Positions 23,774 through 33,820 of a DNA stretch of 64,000 bases are shown one piece after another. The notes under the pieces were generated by a model. That model made no database searches. It saw nothing but the letters and a program-made list of their open reading frames with translations, and was not told the DNA's origin. Position 1 is the first letter of the stretch. Each line of letters begins with the position of its first letter. This stretch comes from Plectosphaerella cucumerina (Eukaryota > Ascomycota > Sordariomycetes > Glomerellales > Plectosphaerellaceae), in NCBI GenBank assembly GCA_020746995.1, contig JAGPXD010000005.1:1674001-1738000 (forward strand), in the 5' to 3' direction. The translations under genes and the position numbers were made by a program.

Positions 23774-24972
23774 TTAGGCGGTGGCCGGGATGCTGGGCTG
23801 CAGCCTGCGGAACCCGCCACTGCAGGAGACGCACTCCTGAAGCTCAGCGATCCTCTTTTGGTCACCAGTGGGATCGCCCGACTCGGGCTCGAGGTTCCAT
23901 CCGAGGAACTCGTTGGTGTAGTTGGGCACGAAGCTCTCGTCAAGAACGCCGAGACGCTTGCCGTACTTCGTGACCTTGGTCCAGTCGCGCTCGACGTTCT
24001 TGAGGTCATTCGAGAAGTAGGCGAAGCTGCGCTCGAACATCTTGCGGTTGAGATCAGTGCCCATGACGGGCTTGAAGTCAACGTACTCGGCCCACGCGGC
24101 CTCGGGCTCGGCGAGAACAAAGTCGGTGGCGCGCTTGACGGCGCGGAGGAAGGCGCGGACCTTTTCGGGGTTCTCCTTGATGAAGCGCTCGTTGCCGATG
24201 TAGAGGATGGTGCAGAAGCAGCAGCAGCCGAGCTCGGCGAGCTCGTCGATGCGGAGCATCTGGACGTCCGTCTTGGGGCGGCCCTGGGCGGTGAGCCACT
24301 CCTCGAGCTCGACCATCTGGACGTTCTCCAGGCCGATGCCGGCGTCGATGTCGCCCTTGATGATGGCCTTGGAGACGTTCATGCCGCAGCGGACGGCGGT
24401 GTACTCGTCGGGGGTCATGCCGTAGTGGGAGGTGAGCTCGTCGATCTGGATCTTGCCGAACTCGCCGACGTAGCCGATGCGCTTGCCCTTGAGGGAGCGG
24501 AAGTCGGTGGTGATGCCCGAGTCCTTGAGGTAGATGACGCCGGTGAAGGGCTCGTCGAGGAGACTTCCGACGGAGAGGACGGGGAAGTCGCGGGCCTTGG
24601 CCTGTTTGTCCAGAGTCAGCATCGGGTCGGGTCAAGGTAGACGGGAGGACACGTACGGCGAGGGTGTGGATCATGGCCTTGAAGCCAAGGTCGACCTTGC
24701 CGCTGCCGATGATCTCGGTGACGTCCTGGGATGGTCAGCGAGAATGATCTGCCTGCTGCTCGAGAATGGCTCACGCTGGGGTCGTTGGGCTCGAGGAGAG
24801 CGACCTTGATGCCTTCATCCTTGAAGTAGCCTTTGGCCTGGGCAAGGTAGAGAGGCGCATGGTAGGCGGTGGCGTGCCTGCTGTGATGTCAGATTCCGTG
24901 TCATGGATCCCTCGTCGCTCGCCAGGCTTGATCGCACCAGTTGGTAAGGAAGGTGATCTTATCGGTCGACAT
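23774..24972 (-). CDS. THI5: 4-amino-5-hydroxymethyl-2-methylpyrimidine phosphate synthase (THI5/NMT1)
   Basis: Four coding exons: 24972..24938, 24877..24775, 24725..24657, 24601..23774; introns 60, 49 and 55 bp; 344 aa. Residues known from yeast Thi5 are in the same numbering: Lys62 (PLP lysine) and His66 in FKAMIHTLAAKA, and the iron-associated CCCFC motif at 195-199. In yeast the enzyme consumes its own His66 together with PLP to build the thiamine pyrimidine, a single-turnover reaction. The DEPFTGVIYL segment and SGKVD loop are also typical. Expression is expected to be thiamine-repressed: a TPP riboswitch lies in the 5'UTR intron just upstream. The C-terminus ends in a Cys/Gly-rich tail. 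Confidence 0.96.
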
Positions 24973-25048
24973 GGTGGCAGATCAAGCGAGGCGCTGCGGA
25001 GGTTAGTTCCACAGTCCGGGGCATCACAAGGGGTAGGGGGTCAAAGAA

Positions 25049-25140
25049 GCAAGTCCTTCCGCTGGTTTTACCCAGATCAAGTTCGCCGGTATTTCTCAGA
25101 TTGGCCGCCAGACATCAGCTCGTGCCCCTGCAAGCACAGG
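25049..25140 (-). promoter_or_regulatory. TPP riboswitch (thiamine pyrophosphate aptamer)
   Basis: Read on the minus strand, the core shows CTGAGAAATACC (25099..25088), then AACTTGATCTGG, a short loop, and ACCAGCGGAAGGA (about 25083..25054). These are the universally conserved TPP-aptamer blocks: the pyrimidine-sensor CUGAGA and the pyrophosphate-sensor helix with GAUCUGG...CCAGCG.AGGGA. Position inside the 5'UTR intron of a THI5/NMT1 gene matches the eukaryotic riboswitches known from Neurospora and Aspergillus. I could not assign the P1 and P2 5' strands with certainty, so the outer limits are approximate. It probably controls splice-site choice rather than transcription. Confidence 0.9.
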
Positions 25141-25217
25141 TCTCCTGAGGAGGCCTGTCAGGACCAGGGGGTCGGAGGAAGATGTCGTGACGAGCCAAAC
25201 ACCCGGTTGCGTTCTTT

Positions 25218-25265
25218 TCAAACTTTACCTCGACCTGAAGAGTAATCCAACCCGAAAGAAGCCAT
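25218..25265 (-). CDS. uORF between the two 5' splice sites of the THI5 leader
   Basis: ATG at 25265 opens a 15-codon frame (MASFGLDYSSGRGKV) ending in TGA at 25218. The proximal donor (25228) interrupts its last codons, so a transcript spliced there keeps an uORF start, while the distal donor (25293) removes it wholly. In Neurospora NMT1 such leader uORFs repress the main ORF when TPP shifts splicing. By analogy this one is the repressing element. Confidence 0.55.
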   Translation of the reverse strand: MASFGLDYSSGRGKV

Positions 25266-25402
25266 GGCTCTTAGACCTCCGCGGTCACCTCACAAGTAAA
25301 GGTTGCTGGTGGTGTCGTCGTGGTGTGTGTAGTTGTCCGTGTCAAATCGTGTTGAGGAAGCAGAGTTCGATCAAGAACTGCGACGCAAGGACGCAATCCC
25401 TC

Positions 25403-25408
25403 TTTATA
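25403..25408 (-). promoter_or_regulatory. TATA box of the THI5 gene
   Basis: TATAAA on the minus strand within GGGTATAAAGAGGG, about 110 bases before the distal 5' splice site and 140 before the uORF. Spacing suits a transcript start near 25370. Confidence 0.6.
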
Positions 25409-26815
25409 CCCGGTCCGCTCGGCAAGGAGAAGAGGGGTAAAGCGACTGCAGAGGCTAAATGCTGCATTCTTGTGGAGCAGAAACACAGCTATTCCCGGAT
25501 GCCCTCGCTCGGTTGGTCTGCCGATGCAATCCGTCGCCCAAGACGCGCTATTTCCTGCGGGATTGCGGCGGGTGACAATGAGACGCTCGCTTACAATAGG
25601 CCGATTGGACGATAAGCACCTCGTTACGGTAGCGAGGTCCCGAAAACCGGCGATGTTGTTCGGGGAAAATGGACTTCTTGCCATGGTGTTGAGGTCGGAG
25701 AAGCAAGGAGAGAACATAACCACATGGCCAGTGTACCTACCAGGTAATTGACCGCTTGGTTTGGAGGTGGTTCTCAGCTAATTGGTCGTCAAGAACATTA
25801 CTAGGTATCATTTTTGAGTACGTACCGGATGGATTCGCCCATGTTCCAATGGCGACGTTGCTGCATGTCTTCAAAGCATCGTCGACTTCAATGTTTGAGG
25901 TTGAAGACGACCACGGAGTTTGGATGCTCCGCCAGCCCCTGCCAAGACCAACAAACCTTATGCTCGGCTCTTCCCCGAGGACCCAGAATCTATGCCTTGC
26001 TCTTAAGAGTCGAGACCAACTGTCGGCCCCATTCCGACGGCTCAAAGACGCCATTCCCGCTGGACCCCGGCAGACCCTACGAGGAATCGGAAATTTACCG
26101 GGCAGAGCCGCGCCAAGCAGAGACCTCTATTGATCCTTTCCGAGCTTTAAGGGGGGGTTTAAAGGATTGGGCGAAGAAACAGGGGAGCTTGGGCCTTGCT
26201 ATGGAAGACTTGCCCACACTCCTGGCGGCATCAACACACCACGGTCATCGTCCTCTCGCCAACATCAAAAGGAACAAGGGGAACACTTATTCAGCAAACC
26301 CAAAGAGACTGCCTCGAACCTCCGGTCCATGACGCTGTTTTTCGGTTGATCGGCACCAATCCATGCCCCGTTGGACCCAAAGTGGTTCCGGCATTGGTCA
26401 ATTGGGTCAACTCCAAGCACGACATTGCCTCGCGATATTGTGAATCGCCTGAGCACCCCCGGCACTGGAGAGCAACAGAACCCAACCTTTCGGCCCGTCC
26501 GATGAATTTTCTCTTCTCTCCCATGGGTATAGAACGGTTGTTTCAATATCTGGCCGCGGAGATGCACGATCGTCCACTGGACGGACAACTGGTCGCCGTG
26601 GTGCCTGTCACTCAATGTCAGCGGCACCTACTACGACCCTGCATCGTGGATCAGCGAGATGTCGCCATCTGCAAGTTGCGTGCTTCGGTTTTCGCCCCTC
26701 CACTTGAAAGAAACTCCGAAACCCGGGCCGGGTGCTTATAATGCCACAGCTCCCGTTCCCCGTGTTTGCTTGTATGCCTCCAATTGCTGAATCGAATCAC
26801 TCCCAACGGTGAAAG
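25409..26815. other. divergent promoter region, THI5 / MFS
   Basis: About 1.4 kb between the TATA box of the THI5 gene and the start of the MFS gene. Frames on the plus strand near 25750-26740 overlap in several phases and show no domain. It presumably contains regulatory sites for both genes. Confidence 0.5.
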
Positions 26816-29502
26816 ATGTCTGTGCAGAAGAATCCAGACATTTTGGAGCTGTCCTCCGGGGACCGAACGCCTTCGGACCGAAACAGCCTCAAGTCGGAAG
26901 CGCCTGTCGATGTCAAGACATCCGCAGATGCCGTTCCGTCTACCGCGCCGGCTCTCGCGACGCGCGATACCCAACGAACAGAGGCTGCGCTTGGCGATGC
27001 AGTATTGCGATTCCTGAGGATTCGCAAGCGCCCCAAGGATGATAGATACGATCTTGACGCCGTGAGTTTCAAGACACTTGGCTCAGCACGGAAGCCGCAT
27101 CTTGCTGACACGGGCCTCGAAGATTGCCACGCAACCTAGCATCTGGGACTCAGACAAGCTCGAGGAATACAAGGAACTCTACATCCACCCGCGCTGGGAG
27201 AACTGGTCCGTCTTTGACCCCTTAGCACGATGGACATGGCGGGAGGAGGCTGCGGTCCGCCGCAAGGTTGATTGGAAGATCATGGTCAGTGCCTCTTGGC
27301 GACTATGCTGAATTGTGTCCTGCGTTTACTGACTACCTACCCTGCCAGGCCTGGGTCTGCATCATGTTTGCTGCCTTGAACATCGATAGGAACAACATCA
27401 ACAACGCCGTCTCCGACAACATGCTCGACGATCTCGGTCTCACTAGGAGCGACTACGTGGGTTCCTCGACACAGAAGATTCAGACATGAAGGACTAATGG
27501 TCATCAGAACCTGGGCCAAACCATTGCCCGAGTTGGTTTCCTCGTTGCTGAACTGCCATCGCAGCTCATCTCGAAGCGGTTGGTAACCTTCATCCCACAC
27601 CGTTGGAATGCACGTTGACGGAAAGTCTTGCGCAGCATCGGACCAGACCGTTGGATCCCCATTCAGATCTGCATCTTCAGTCTCATCTCTGGACTTCAAT
27701 TCTTCCTCAGTGGACGGGCCTCCTTCCTTGCCTGTCGCTATCTGATGTACGTACTGCCATTTGATCTCTTCCAGCAATGGTGCTAACACAGGCGCAGTGC
27801 GACTTTCCAGGGCGGTTTCATCCCGTAAGACCAGCCCTCACAAAGGGCCCTTGGCACCTCACTGACCACAATTCTCAGTGATACCATCCTCTACCTCAGT
27901 TACTGGTACACGGGCAGATCGGTAAGTCCTTGCGAGACTTGGTAGAAGTGAGGGCTTCGCTTTGCTAATGTCGCTCTCCGTGAAGCTACCGATCAGACTT
28001 GCTTGGTTCTGGATGTTCTCGCAAATCGGTTCGTTCATCTTTCTCAAACTTCAGAAGTTTCGCGAGCTCATCTTAGTTCTCAGTCGACATCGGCACCGGC
28101 TTTGCAGCCGTCGGTCTCTTGTCCATGCGAGGAATCTTGGGCTACGAAGGCTGGAGATGGCTGTTCCTTATTGAGTAAGTCAACGGCAAAAGTTACATTC
28201 GGGACGCTTGCTAACATGAATCTCCAGGGGCGCTTTCACTTGTATGAAACAATTTCACGCTCATCAACCATGCTTGAAGGTCCACTGACATGTATAGTCC
28301 TAATCGGCGTCGCCTCGTTCTTCCTCATGCCCCAGGCCCCCAGTAAGACGAAGAGCTGGTGGAACCCGAAAGGGTACTTCACTGAGCGCGAGGAGAAGAT
28401 CATTGTCAACTCTGGTGAGAGACTACAGCAACCCAGGCTCAAGTCCACTACTTACAGGAAGCTACAGTCATTCGGGATGACCCTCAGAAGGGCGGCATGT
28501 TCAATCGTCAAGGTCTGTCCGTCAGACAGATCTGGGCGTGCGCCAAGGACTACGACATGTGGCCTCTCTACGCCCTTGGACTTCTGTTCGGTCTTCCCAA
28601 GTACCCAGTCAACCAGTACCTGACCCTCTCGTTCCGCGGCCTCGGCTTCGACGTCATCGAGACCAACCTCCTGGCGATCCCCAACATCGTCGGCTCGTGC
28701 ATTATGATGCTCGTCATCACTGCCGTCAGCGAACTCGTCAACAATAGGTCCATCGTCGCCATGGCTGAGGACTTTTGGCTGCTTCCGTGCTTCGCCGCCC
28801 TGATCGCGCTCCCGGACCCCATCAGCTCATGGTCGTACTTCGCCATTGCGACCGTTCTGCTGTCATTCCCCTAGTAAGTACCAACCTCTTTCTGGAGAAG
28901 TTTGCATACCTAACCTTTACTTCTCTTAGCACACATCCCATCCAGGTTGCCTGGACCAGCAGGAATGCCGGCTCTGTCCAGAATCGAACTGTCTCAGCAT
29001 CGCATGTTTTCACCCGAGCCCTCAAGTTCAACTCATATTGACATCAACACAGCCTCTACAACATGTGGGTTCAGGTCAGCGGTATGATTGGAGCCAACAG
29101 TAAGCAAATGTTCCCATCCAAAATAGGACTCCGCCGCTGATGTCTCAGTCTACCAACCGAGCGACTCTCCACGATACTTCAAGGCCAATAAAGGCCTCCT
29201 GGTTATCTGCGTGTGGATGTGTGTAAGTGCAAAATTTCCTCGCTTATCAAAACTAGCTGCTCGAGTATGAAGCTGACATTGTCCACAGCTGGTTCAATAC
29301 CCTGGGACCTACTTCTATTACAAATGGAGGAATAACCAGAAAGCAAAGGTGTGGGATGCCATGACTCCCGAGGAGCAGCATACCTACAGAACAACGACCA
29401 CAGATGAGGGCAACAAGCGGTGAGTCACAACCATTGATATTGACGGCTCTTAAGAGTCGGGTAACTGACATCAGCAGACTTGACTTCCGGTTCGCGACAT
29501 GA
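26816..29502 (+). CDS. MFS transporter, anion:cation symporter (Dal5/allantoate permease) family
   Basis: Seventeen exons: 26816..27061, 27123..27284, 27349..27456, 27508..27578, 27636..27746, 27798..27824, 27879..27921, 27986..28028, 28084..28174, 28228..28241, 28298..28414, 28468..28873, 28930..29001, 29053..29099, 29149..29222, 29289..29419, 29478..29502; 595 aa, phase-consistent throughout. Family landmarks: LNIDRNNINNAVSDNML (helix 1), RVGFLVAELPSQLISKRIGPDRWIP, FQGGFIPDTILYLSYWYT, RGILGYEGWRWLFLIEG, a WWNPKGYFTEREEKII loop, and C-terminal EGNKRLDFRFAT. This family moves vitamins and small carboxylates (Dal5, Tna1, Fen2, Vht1, Thi73). Exons of 27 and 14 nt and a GC-AG intron (29002..29052) are unusual. 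Substrate unknown. Confidence 0.88.
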
Positions 29503-30659
29503 ACATCAGGAGGTCCTCGACCTCCATCGCATGCCAGCTTGATGGAGTTTCAAAGGAGTCGACTGATTTGTTGGCTATGGGGGCATGGGGGTTGGAAATT
29601 TGAAAATGATTTGCTTCGGAAGCATCAGTCCCATTTCGAATCTTGGGGCGTCGCTGGATGGAGATGGATGTGGTCGGCATCTCGTGTGGTTGTACGGTGC
29701 AGATAGAAGGAGGGAACGCACTGTAACAGCGACCTGCCTGCCAATTAGTGATGTTGGAATGAGATCCATCCGCCAAGGCTTTCTACCTACTGAAGCCAAG
29801 TCCTACAGTGGTCTCACGGCATCTCGGCGCCAAGATTCATGGCTCGTATCAAGGTGGCGGGTTCAATTCTTCTCCATGAGGACAAATTTTTATTTTTATT
29901 TTGGCGACAGCCAGCTTCGACCCCTTGCGTGCCCTTTTAGAGCAGAGCTTGGCGAACAATGGTCGATTCAGGGGCTCGCATGAGGTTTTTCCTCTGCTGG
30001 ACATCGCAATCTCCTTCCGCGACAGGCTCTGGGAGGATCCTTTAAGAAGAATCTATGGCATCATGGATCTTTGTAAACCAGGCACAGGTGGCAGGCTTCG
30101 TCCCATGTTAGAACCGATCGTGGGAGGAAACGATTGACGAGGTCTACAAGCTTGGCGAGACTCGGGTCTTTGCTCATTCGAATACAGTGATGGGAGAACT
30201 GGAGAGGAAGAAACGCCGAGGTTTTTCCTTCCGTCAACCAGTGCTCCGGATATCCACAGCTGCTTTATGTCCAACATGGAGCTCCGAGCTGGGAAATGGA
30301 CTTTGTCGACCCAATGAGCAAGGCGCAGTCAAACTGTCCAATGTAATCTAGATACTTGATTTGGCTACCTCTTGTCTTCAGTCGGATGAACCCAGTCTCA
30401 CAATAATTCATGCTGCGGTCAAGCGTGGCGGCCTGGCTCCATTCCTCCCCGCAAGGCAGTGACAAGGTGCAGACGCCAAATCTCCAACCTGTAAAGCAAG
30501 AGGCGGACACGTGCTGACATCTCTCTCAGGGCATCAAGGTAAGTTTGTCTCTTCCGTCAGAGCGAGCGGGGCTGTCGAAGATGATGACTCTGTAGAACTG
30601 TTGGTATGTTGTTAATATTCTTATCCCTTCAGTCGCAGCGAAATGCATGGATGACTTAC
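29503..30659. other. gene-poor region with possible relic
   Basis: Apart from the HET-like fragment listed separately, nothing supportable is seen. Base composition is visibly more A/T-rich than in the flanking genes. Confidence 0.4.
29901..30137 (+). pseudogene. possible HET-domain protein relic
   Basis: A 78-codon frame without an ATG reads FPLLDIAISFRDRLWEDP and then LRRIYGIMDLCKPG. This recalls the distal part of fungal heterokaryon-incompatibility (HET) domains, where a helix is followed by DPRDKIYGLLGL. No upstream HET motifs are present, so if the resemblance is real it is a fragment. Weak, motif-level evidence only. Confidence 0.25.
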
Positions 30660-31022
30660 TCAACGGTTCCACGAAGTATAGGCGTTCAGGTTGGAGAACC
30701 CAAGATTGGTCGTGCATTCGCCGCCCGCGTTGATCCAGAAGGACCTGCCATCCCCCTGTGCATTGCGAACTTCGATAATCTGCCGTTGGCTTTGGTTCTC
30801 GTTGCGGATCCTCAAGGTGCCGGCCCGGTTGCCGTTGGGAGGCGAGAAGAAGGCCTTGGCCCAGCCATCGAACGCGCCACGTTGGATAAGGCCATCAGGT
30901 GTTCCGGTACAACGTCCTGTCTGTGCTGCTTGCCCCTCAGGTCTTGCGGCTGTCGCACATGTTGCCTGCCCGACAACGCCGGCGGCGGAGGCGAACAGAA
31001 CAATTACAGCGCTGATCTGCAT
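30660..31022 (-). CDS. small secreted protein, function unknown
   Basis: 120 aa in one coding exon. A clear signal peptide (MQISAVIVLFASAAGVVGQA) is followed by a small polar domain with three cysteines (22, 38, about 103) and a beta-rich central part (GTLRIRNENQSQRQIIEVRN, SFWINAGGECTTNLGFSNLNAY). Size and secretion fit a candidate effector or cell-surface protein. The stop TGA abuts a strong donor (GTAAGTCATCC) that, with an acceptor AACAG near 30602, defines a probable 3'UTR intron; alternatively the 3' end of the coding model is wrong. It stands alone in gene-poor DNA. No homologous family recognised. Confidence 0.65.
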   Translation of the reverse strand: MQISAVIVLFASAAGVVGQATCATAARPEGQAAQTGRCTGTPDGLIQRGAFDGWAKAFFSPPNGNRAGTLRIRNENQSQRQIIEVRNAQGDGRSFWINAGGECTTNLGFSNLNAYTSWNR

Positions 31023-32829
31023 TGTCGAGGTATCTTGAAGGATGTGAAGGAGGGTGGGTGCTTCGTTGAATGGCTCGGTTGAGAGACAACTGTGTTTACT
31101 CCGCTCAAAGGACGGCTTTGAAGATGAGCACGATAGTAAGTTGCTGAGCGATATTCAGGAGAGGACAAGATTGAAAAAGCGCGCCTTGCGGTCTAGTCTA
31201 AATATTTGGTTATGGAGCTCGAAACATACCTAGCGAGTACTGATCGACTGTATTGTTCTCAAGTCCAGCTTGTGTCATACCTTCCAATCTAAGCCACGAT
31301 GTTGATCCAAATGGCCAACAACTCTCGGATTCGCTTTTGATACGTGTCAGGCAGAAGCAGGGGATGTTTGAGTTGGTGGCTGGGCAAAATGATGCAGCAC
31401 GTACTTCAGCGTCTGGAGAAGATTGGGGGTCCCCTGACAAACACTACGAGTTCGGGCTTCTTGAGGTTCCCGATCTCGTGGTACTCAACCGTTCCGAAGG
31501 GTCCGAAAGCTTTCCTTCTAATTGAATGAGGTCTTGGCGTTGTCCGGGGCAAAGGTTTCTCCAAGTGCACAATCTAAGAACATGATTCGTTTCTCCGAGT
31601 CCGAGGATGGGCTGAAAAGCTTCATTTCTCCGGTAAGCCGACCTGGACAAAGACCCGAAACCGAGTCCCCATGTCTGGAATTGATTCAAAGATTCCAAAT
31701 TATTCAAACGAGGCATGACATATACTAGACCACGTTGTATAAAAAGTGAGAAGATGATTCAGTAAGCCCTTTGAGGCCTAATTCCTGTCAAAATCAGGGA
31801 AAAGATTATGGTCCCTTTGGCTTGTGGGCAGACTTCGAATCTCAAGCTGACAAGAGACGACGCATGCTTGTGTTCAAGGGTGTCTCTAGGCAGCAGAACT
31901 TGAAGCTTCCATGAGTGCGAATACAGTGCATTGGTTCTGAAGAGCACCATGGTTGATATGAGTCTGTTGACAGGCATGCAGTGGATGATGTGATGAAATG
32001 AAGGTGAAGATTCAAGGGAAACCCGTGTCCTCTGGAGAGGGGATCACCTGGGTCTATATAGCACTAAATACAGGGGGCTGGGATGCCCATCTTCAACAGA
32101 GTCCAACCATACTCAATCAATGTCTGCGGGGAAATGTCTGACCACTGCGGTGAGAAATCAATGCGATACAAACCACTCCCGATTCCTGAAAGATGCCCTC
32201 AGGCTTGAAGCAGTCAGGAAAATTTTGTGATGCGAGAAAGAAGGCGAATGCCTGGAAGATCGAGTCACCATTTGGGTTATTATACCCGCCAAGAACTGGT
32301 CAGGTTGCGTGTCCAAGTGGTAGTTTCAAGCTTTCTACGACTTCTCGAGTTAAGCCAAAGAAGGCAACATAAGCCGTCCGTTGGACGTGCGGGGGTACGG
32401 CGGTGAAACGGCTGCCTACAGGTAGTAAGGCCTCGAGTCATGATGGCTCATCTGTCGCAGCCTGCTCGGAAAAGCATCTTCAAATTCCACAATCGAGACA
32501 CCGATGACTGTTCTAAGAGTACACGGATGTCGCAGAGTCTGCGATTTGCCAGCCCGGCATCGTGCCTCACCCGCATGACCGGACGCCAACTCGCGCTGGA
32601 GAGGGATCCTAGATACAGATGCGACAATCACCCCCTTGTCCAGAAATATGCTACACCGCTTAGATCAGCGGGAAAGGAGCAAGCCGTGGCGTGCTGTCTT
32701 CGTCAACCTGCCTGCATCTCAGATACTTAAGCTCCGGCTGTTGCCAGAAGCAAGACATATATTCCATCCTTGCCTTCTGGTTCACAGCGACGTTTGATTC
32801 AGAAACACCTTCGATCAGCCTTGTCAACC
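31023..32829. other. gene-poor intergenic region
   Basis: About 1.8 kb with only short frames in all phases. Composition is A/T-rich compared with flanks, especially 31640-32300. No transposon ends, repeats or RNA genes recognised. Confidence 0.5.
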
Positions 32830-33554
32830 ATGCCGACCGTAGAGATTGATGGAGTGAAGCGCAGGATGGCATGGTAGGCTCGCAGAACCTCCCATTGACG
32901 AGCAGTCTGCTGATCACCGCCTTTCTTAGCGCACCTTGCATCCGAGGGCACCGTGTCTCCCGCTGCAGCCATCTCGACAGACAGCTCTTGGAAGTCAGAC
33001 GACCCGGCCGTCCTCTGACCATCTGCCCACACCCTCACGGTCGACGCTGCTCTTGCCGAAGGTTAATCGTCGGACCCCGGCCAGCTACCGTCTCAAGAAC
33101 ACCATCGGAAAGCTCGAGAACGGACTCATTGGCGGAAGTCTCAGAGCCACGAGTAACCGCGTCATCCGAAAGAGATGAATCCAACACAGCTATCGAGACG
33201 GGGCACAAAACGGACGCCCCTGACGGCTTCGCATCTCTGATGCTGTCAGAGAAAGACGCGAGAGAGCTTGACGCCATCTTTGTGGATTTCGTGGGCTTCG
33301 GCGGTGAGGTCAACACGCTCCTGCCCGTCAATGAACCATGGGGGGCTGTAGCGGGTTTCTCCAACATGCTAGGGCATCAGCATGTGCCAGTGCCGTCCCC
33401 TGGTGATTTGCTGCGACAATCGGATGCGCTATTTGGCTTGAGAGGCACGGCTCAGCAGACTGAGAGGGGTCCAGGGGTCTTTTTGCCGGAGTGGGAGCAG
33501 TGGATAAGGGCATCGTCGCGCGGGAATGGCGGCCGGGGCAATGAGCAAGTTTGA
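32830..33554 (+). CDS. copper-fist DNA-binding protein
   Basis: Two exons: 32830..32873 and 32930..33554, 56 bp intron; 222 aa. The short first exon encodes MPTVEIDGVKRRMA; the second continues CAPCIRGHRVSRCSH, giving the zinc ligands Cys15, Cys18, Cys27 and His29 (CX2CX8CXH), the conserved CIRGHR, and the minor-groove element RRPGRPLTICPHPHGRRCSC. This is the copper-fist fold of Ace1, Mac1, Cuf1 and GRISEA. These factors sense copper or act in related stress programmes. The C-terminal ~150 residues are acidic and lack the Cys-rich copper clusters of Ace1/Mac1, so metal sensing is not evident. Without the first exon the domain is incomplete, which supports this intron. Confidence 0.88.
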
Positions 33555-33820
33555 GGGAGTTCATCCCACCAGCGTTCCTGTCTACCTAGGTTCCGGGCGG
33601 CCTTGAATTTATAAGCCAACCTTTTGATTTCAGTAAGCTTTTCGGACCTTACCGTGTGGCGTCCGGGCAAATCAGATCCTCGTGTCAAGACCTTATCACG
33701 GCGAGTAATCAGTCTCCCAGCTTGTTTGTATACGTTTCCTGTGTGTGTAGATGGTTCAACAACCAGATCAAAATTTGTCCCATCCAAAGTTGCATGTGAT
33801 AAATAGAATGAAGCCGGCCA

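Larger units (their letters stand above)
24994..25293 (-). other. 5'UTR intron of the THI5 gene with two candidate 5' splice sites
   Basis: The acceptor is at 24994 (CTAAC branch point, CCGCAG), 21 bases before the ATG. Two candidate donors are seen: distal GTGAGGT with G at 25293 (intron 300 bp) and proximal GTAAAG with G at 25228 (intron 235 bp). The aptamer lies within both introns. Only the proximal choice keeps the uORF in the mRNA. Confidence 0.6.

Noticed and set aside
23747..24640. 297-codon frame on the plus strand opposite the THI5 gene
   Set aside because: Antisense shadow of a GC3-biased exon; low-complexity Leu/Glu/Val/Gly/Asp sequence and no domain.
25049..25140. Full P1/P2 helices of the TPP aptamer
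   Set aside because: Conserved core is clear but I could not pair the outer stems by eye, so no exact aptamer limits are claimed.
29850..29875. GGTTCAATTC resembling a tRNA B box
   Set aside because: No A box at the right distance and no cloverleaf could be drawn.
30265..30510. 81-codon minus-strand frame near the secreted protein
   Set aside because: No signal peptide, domain or codon bias; not supported as a gene.
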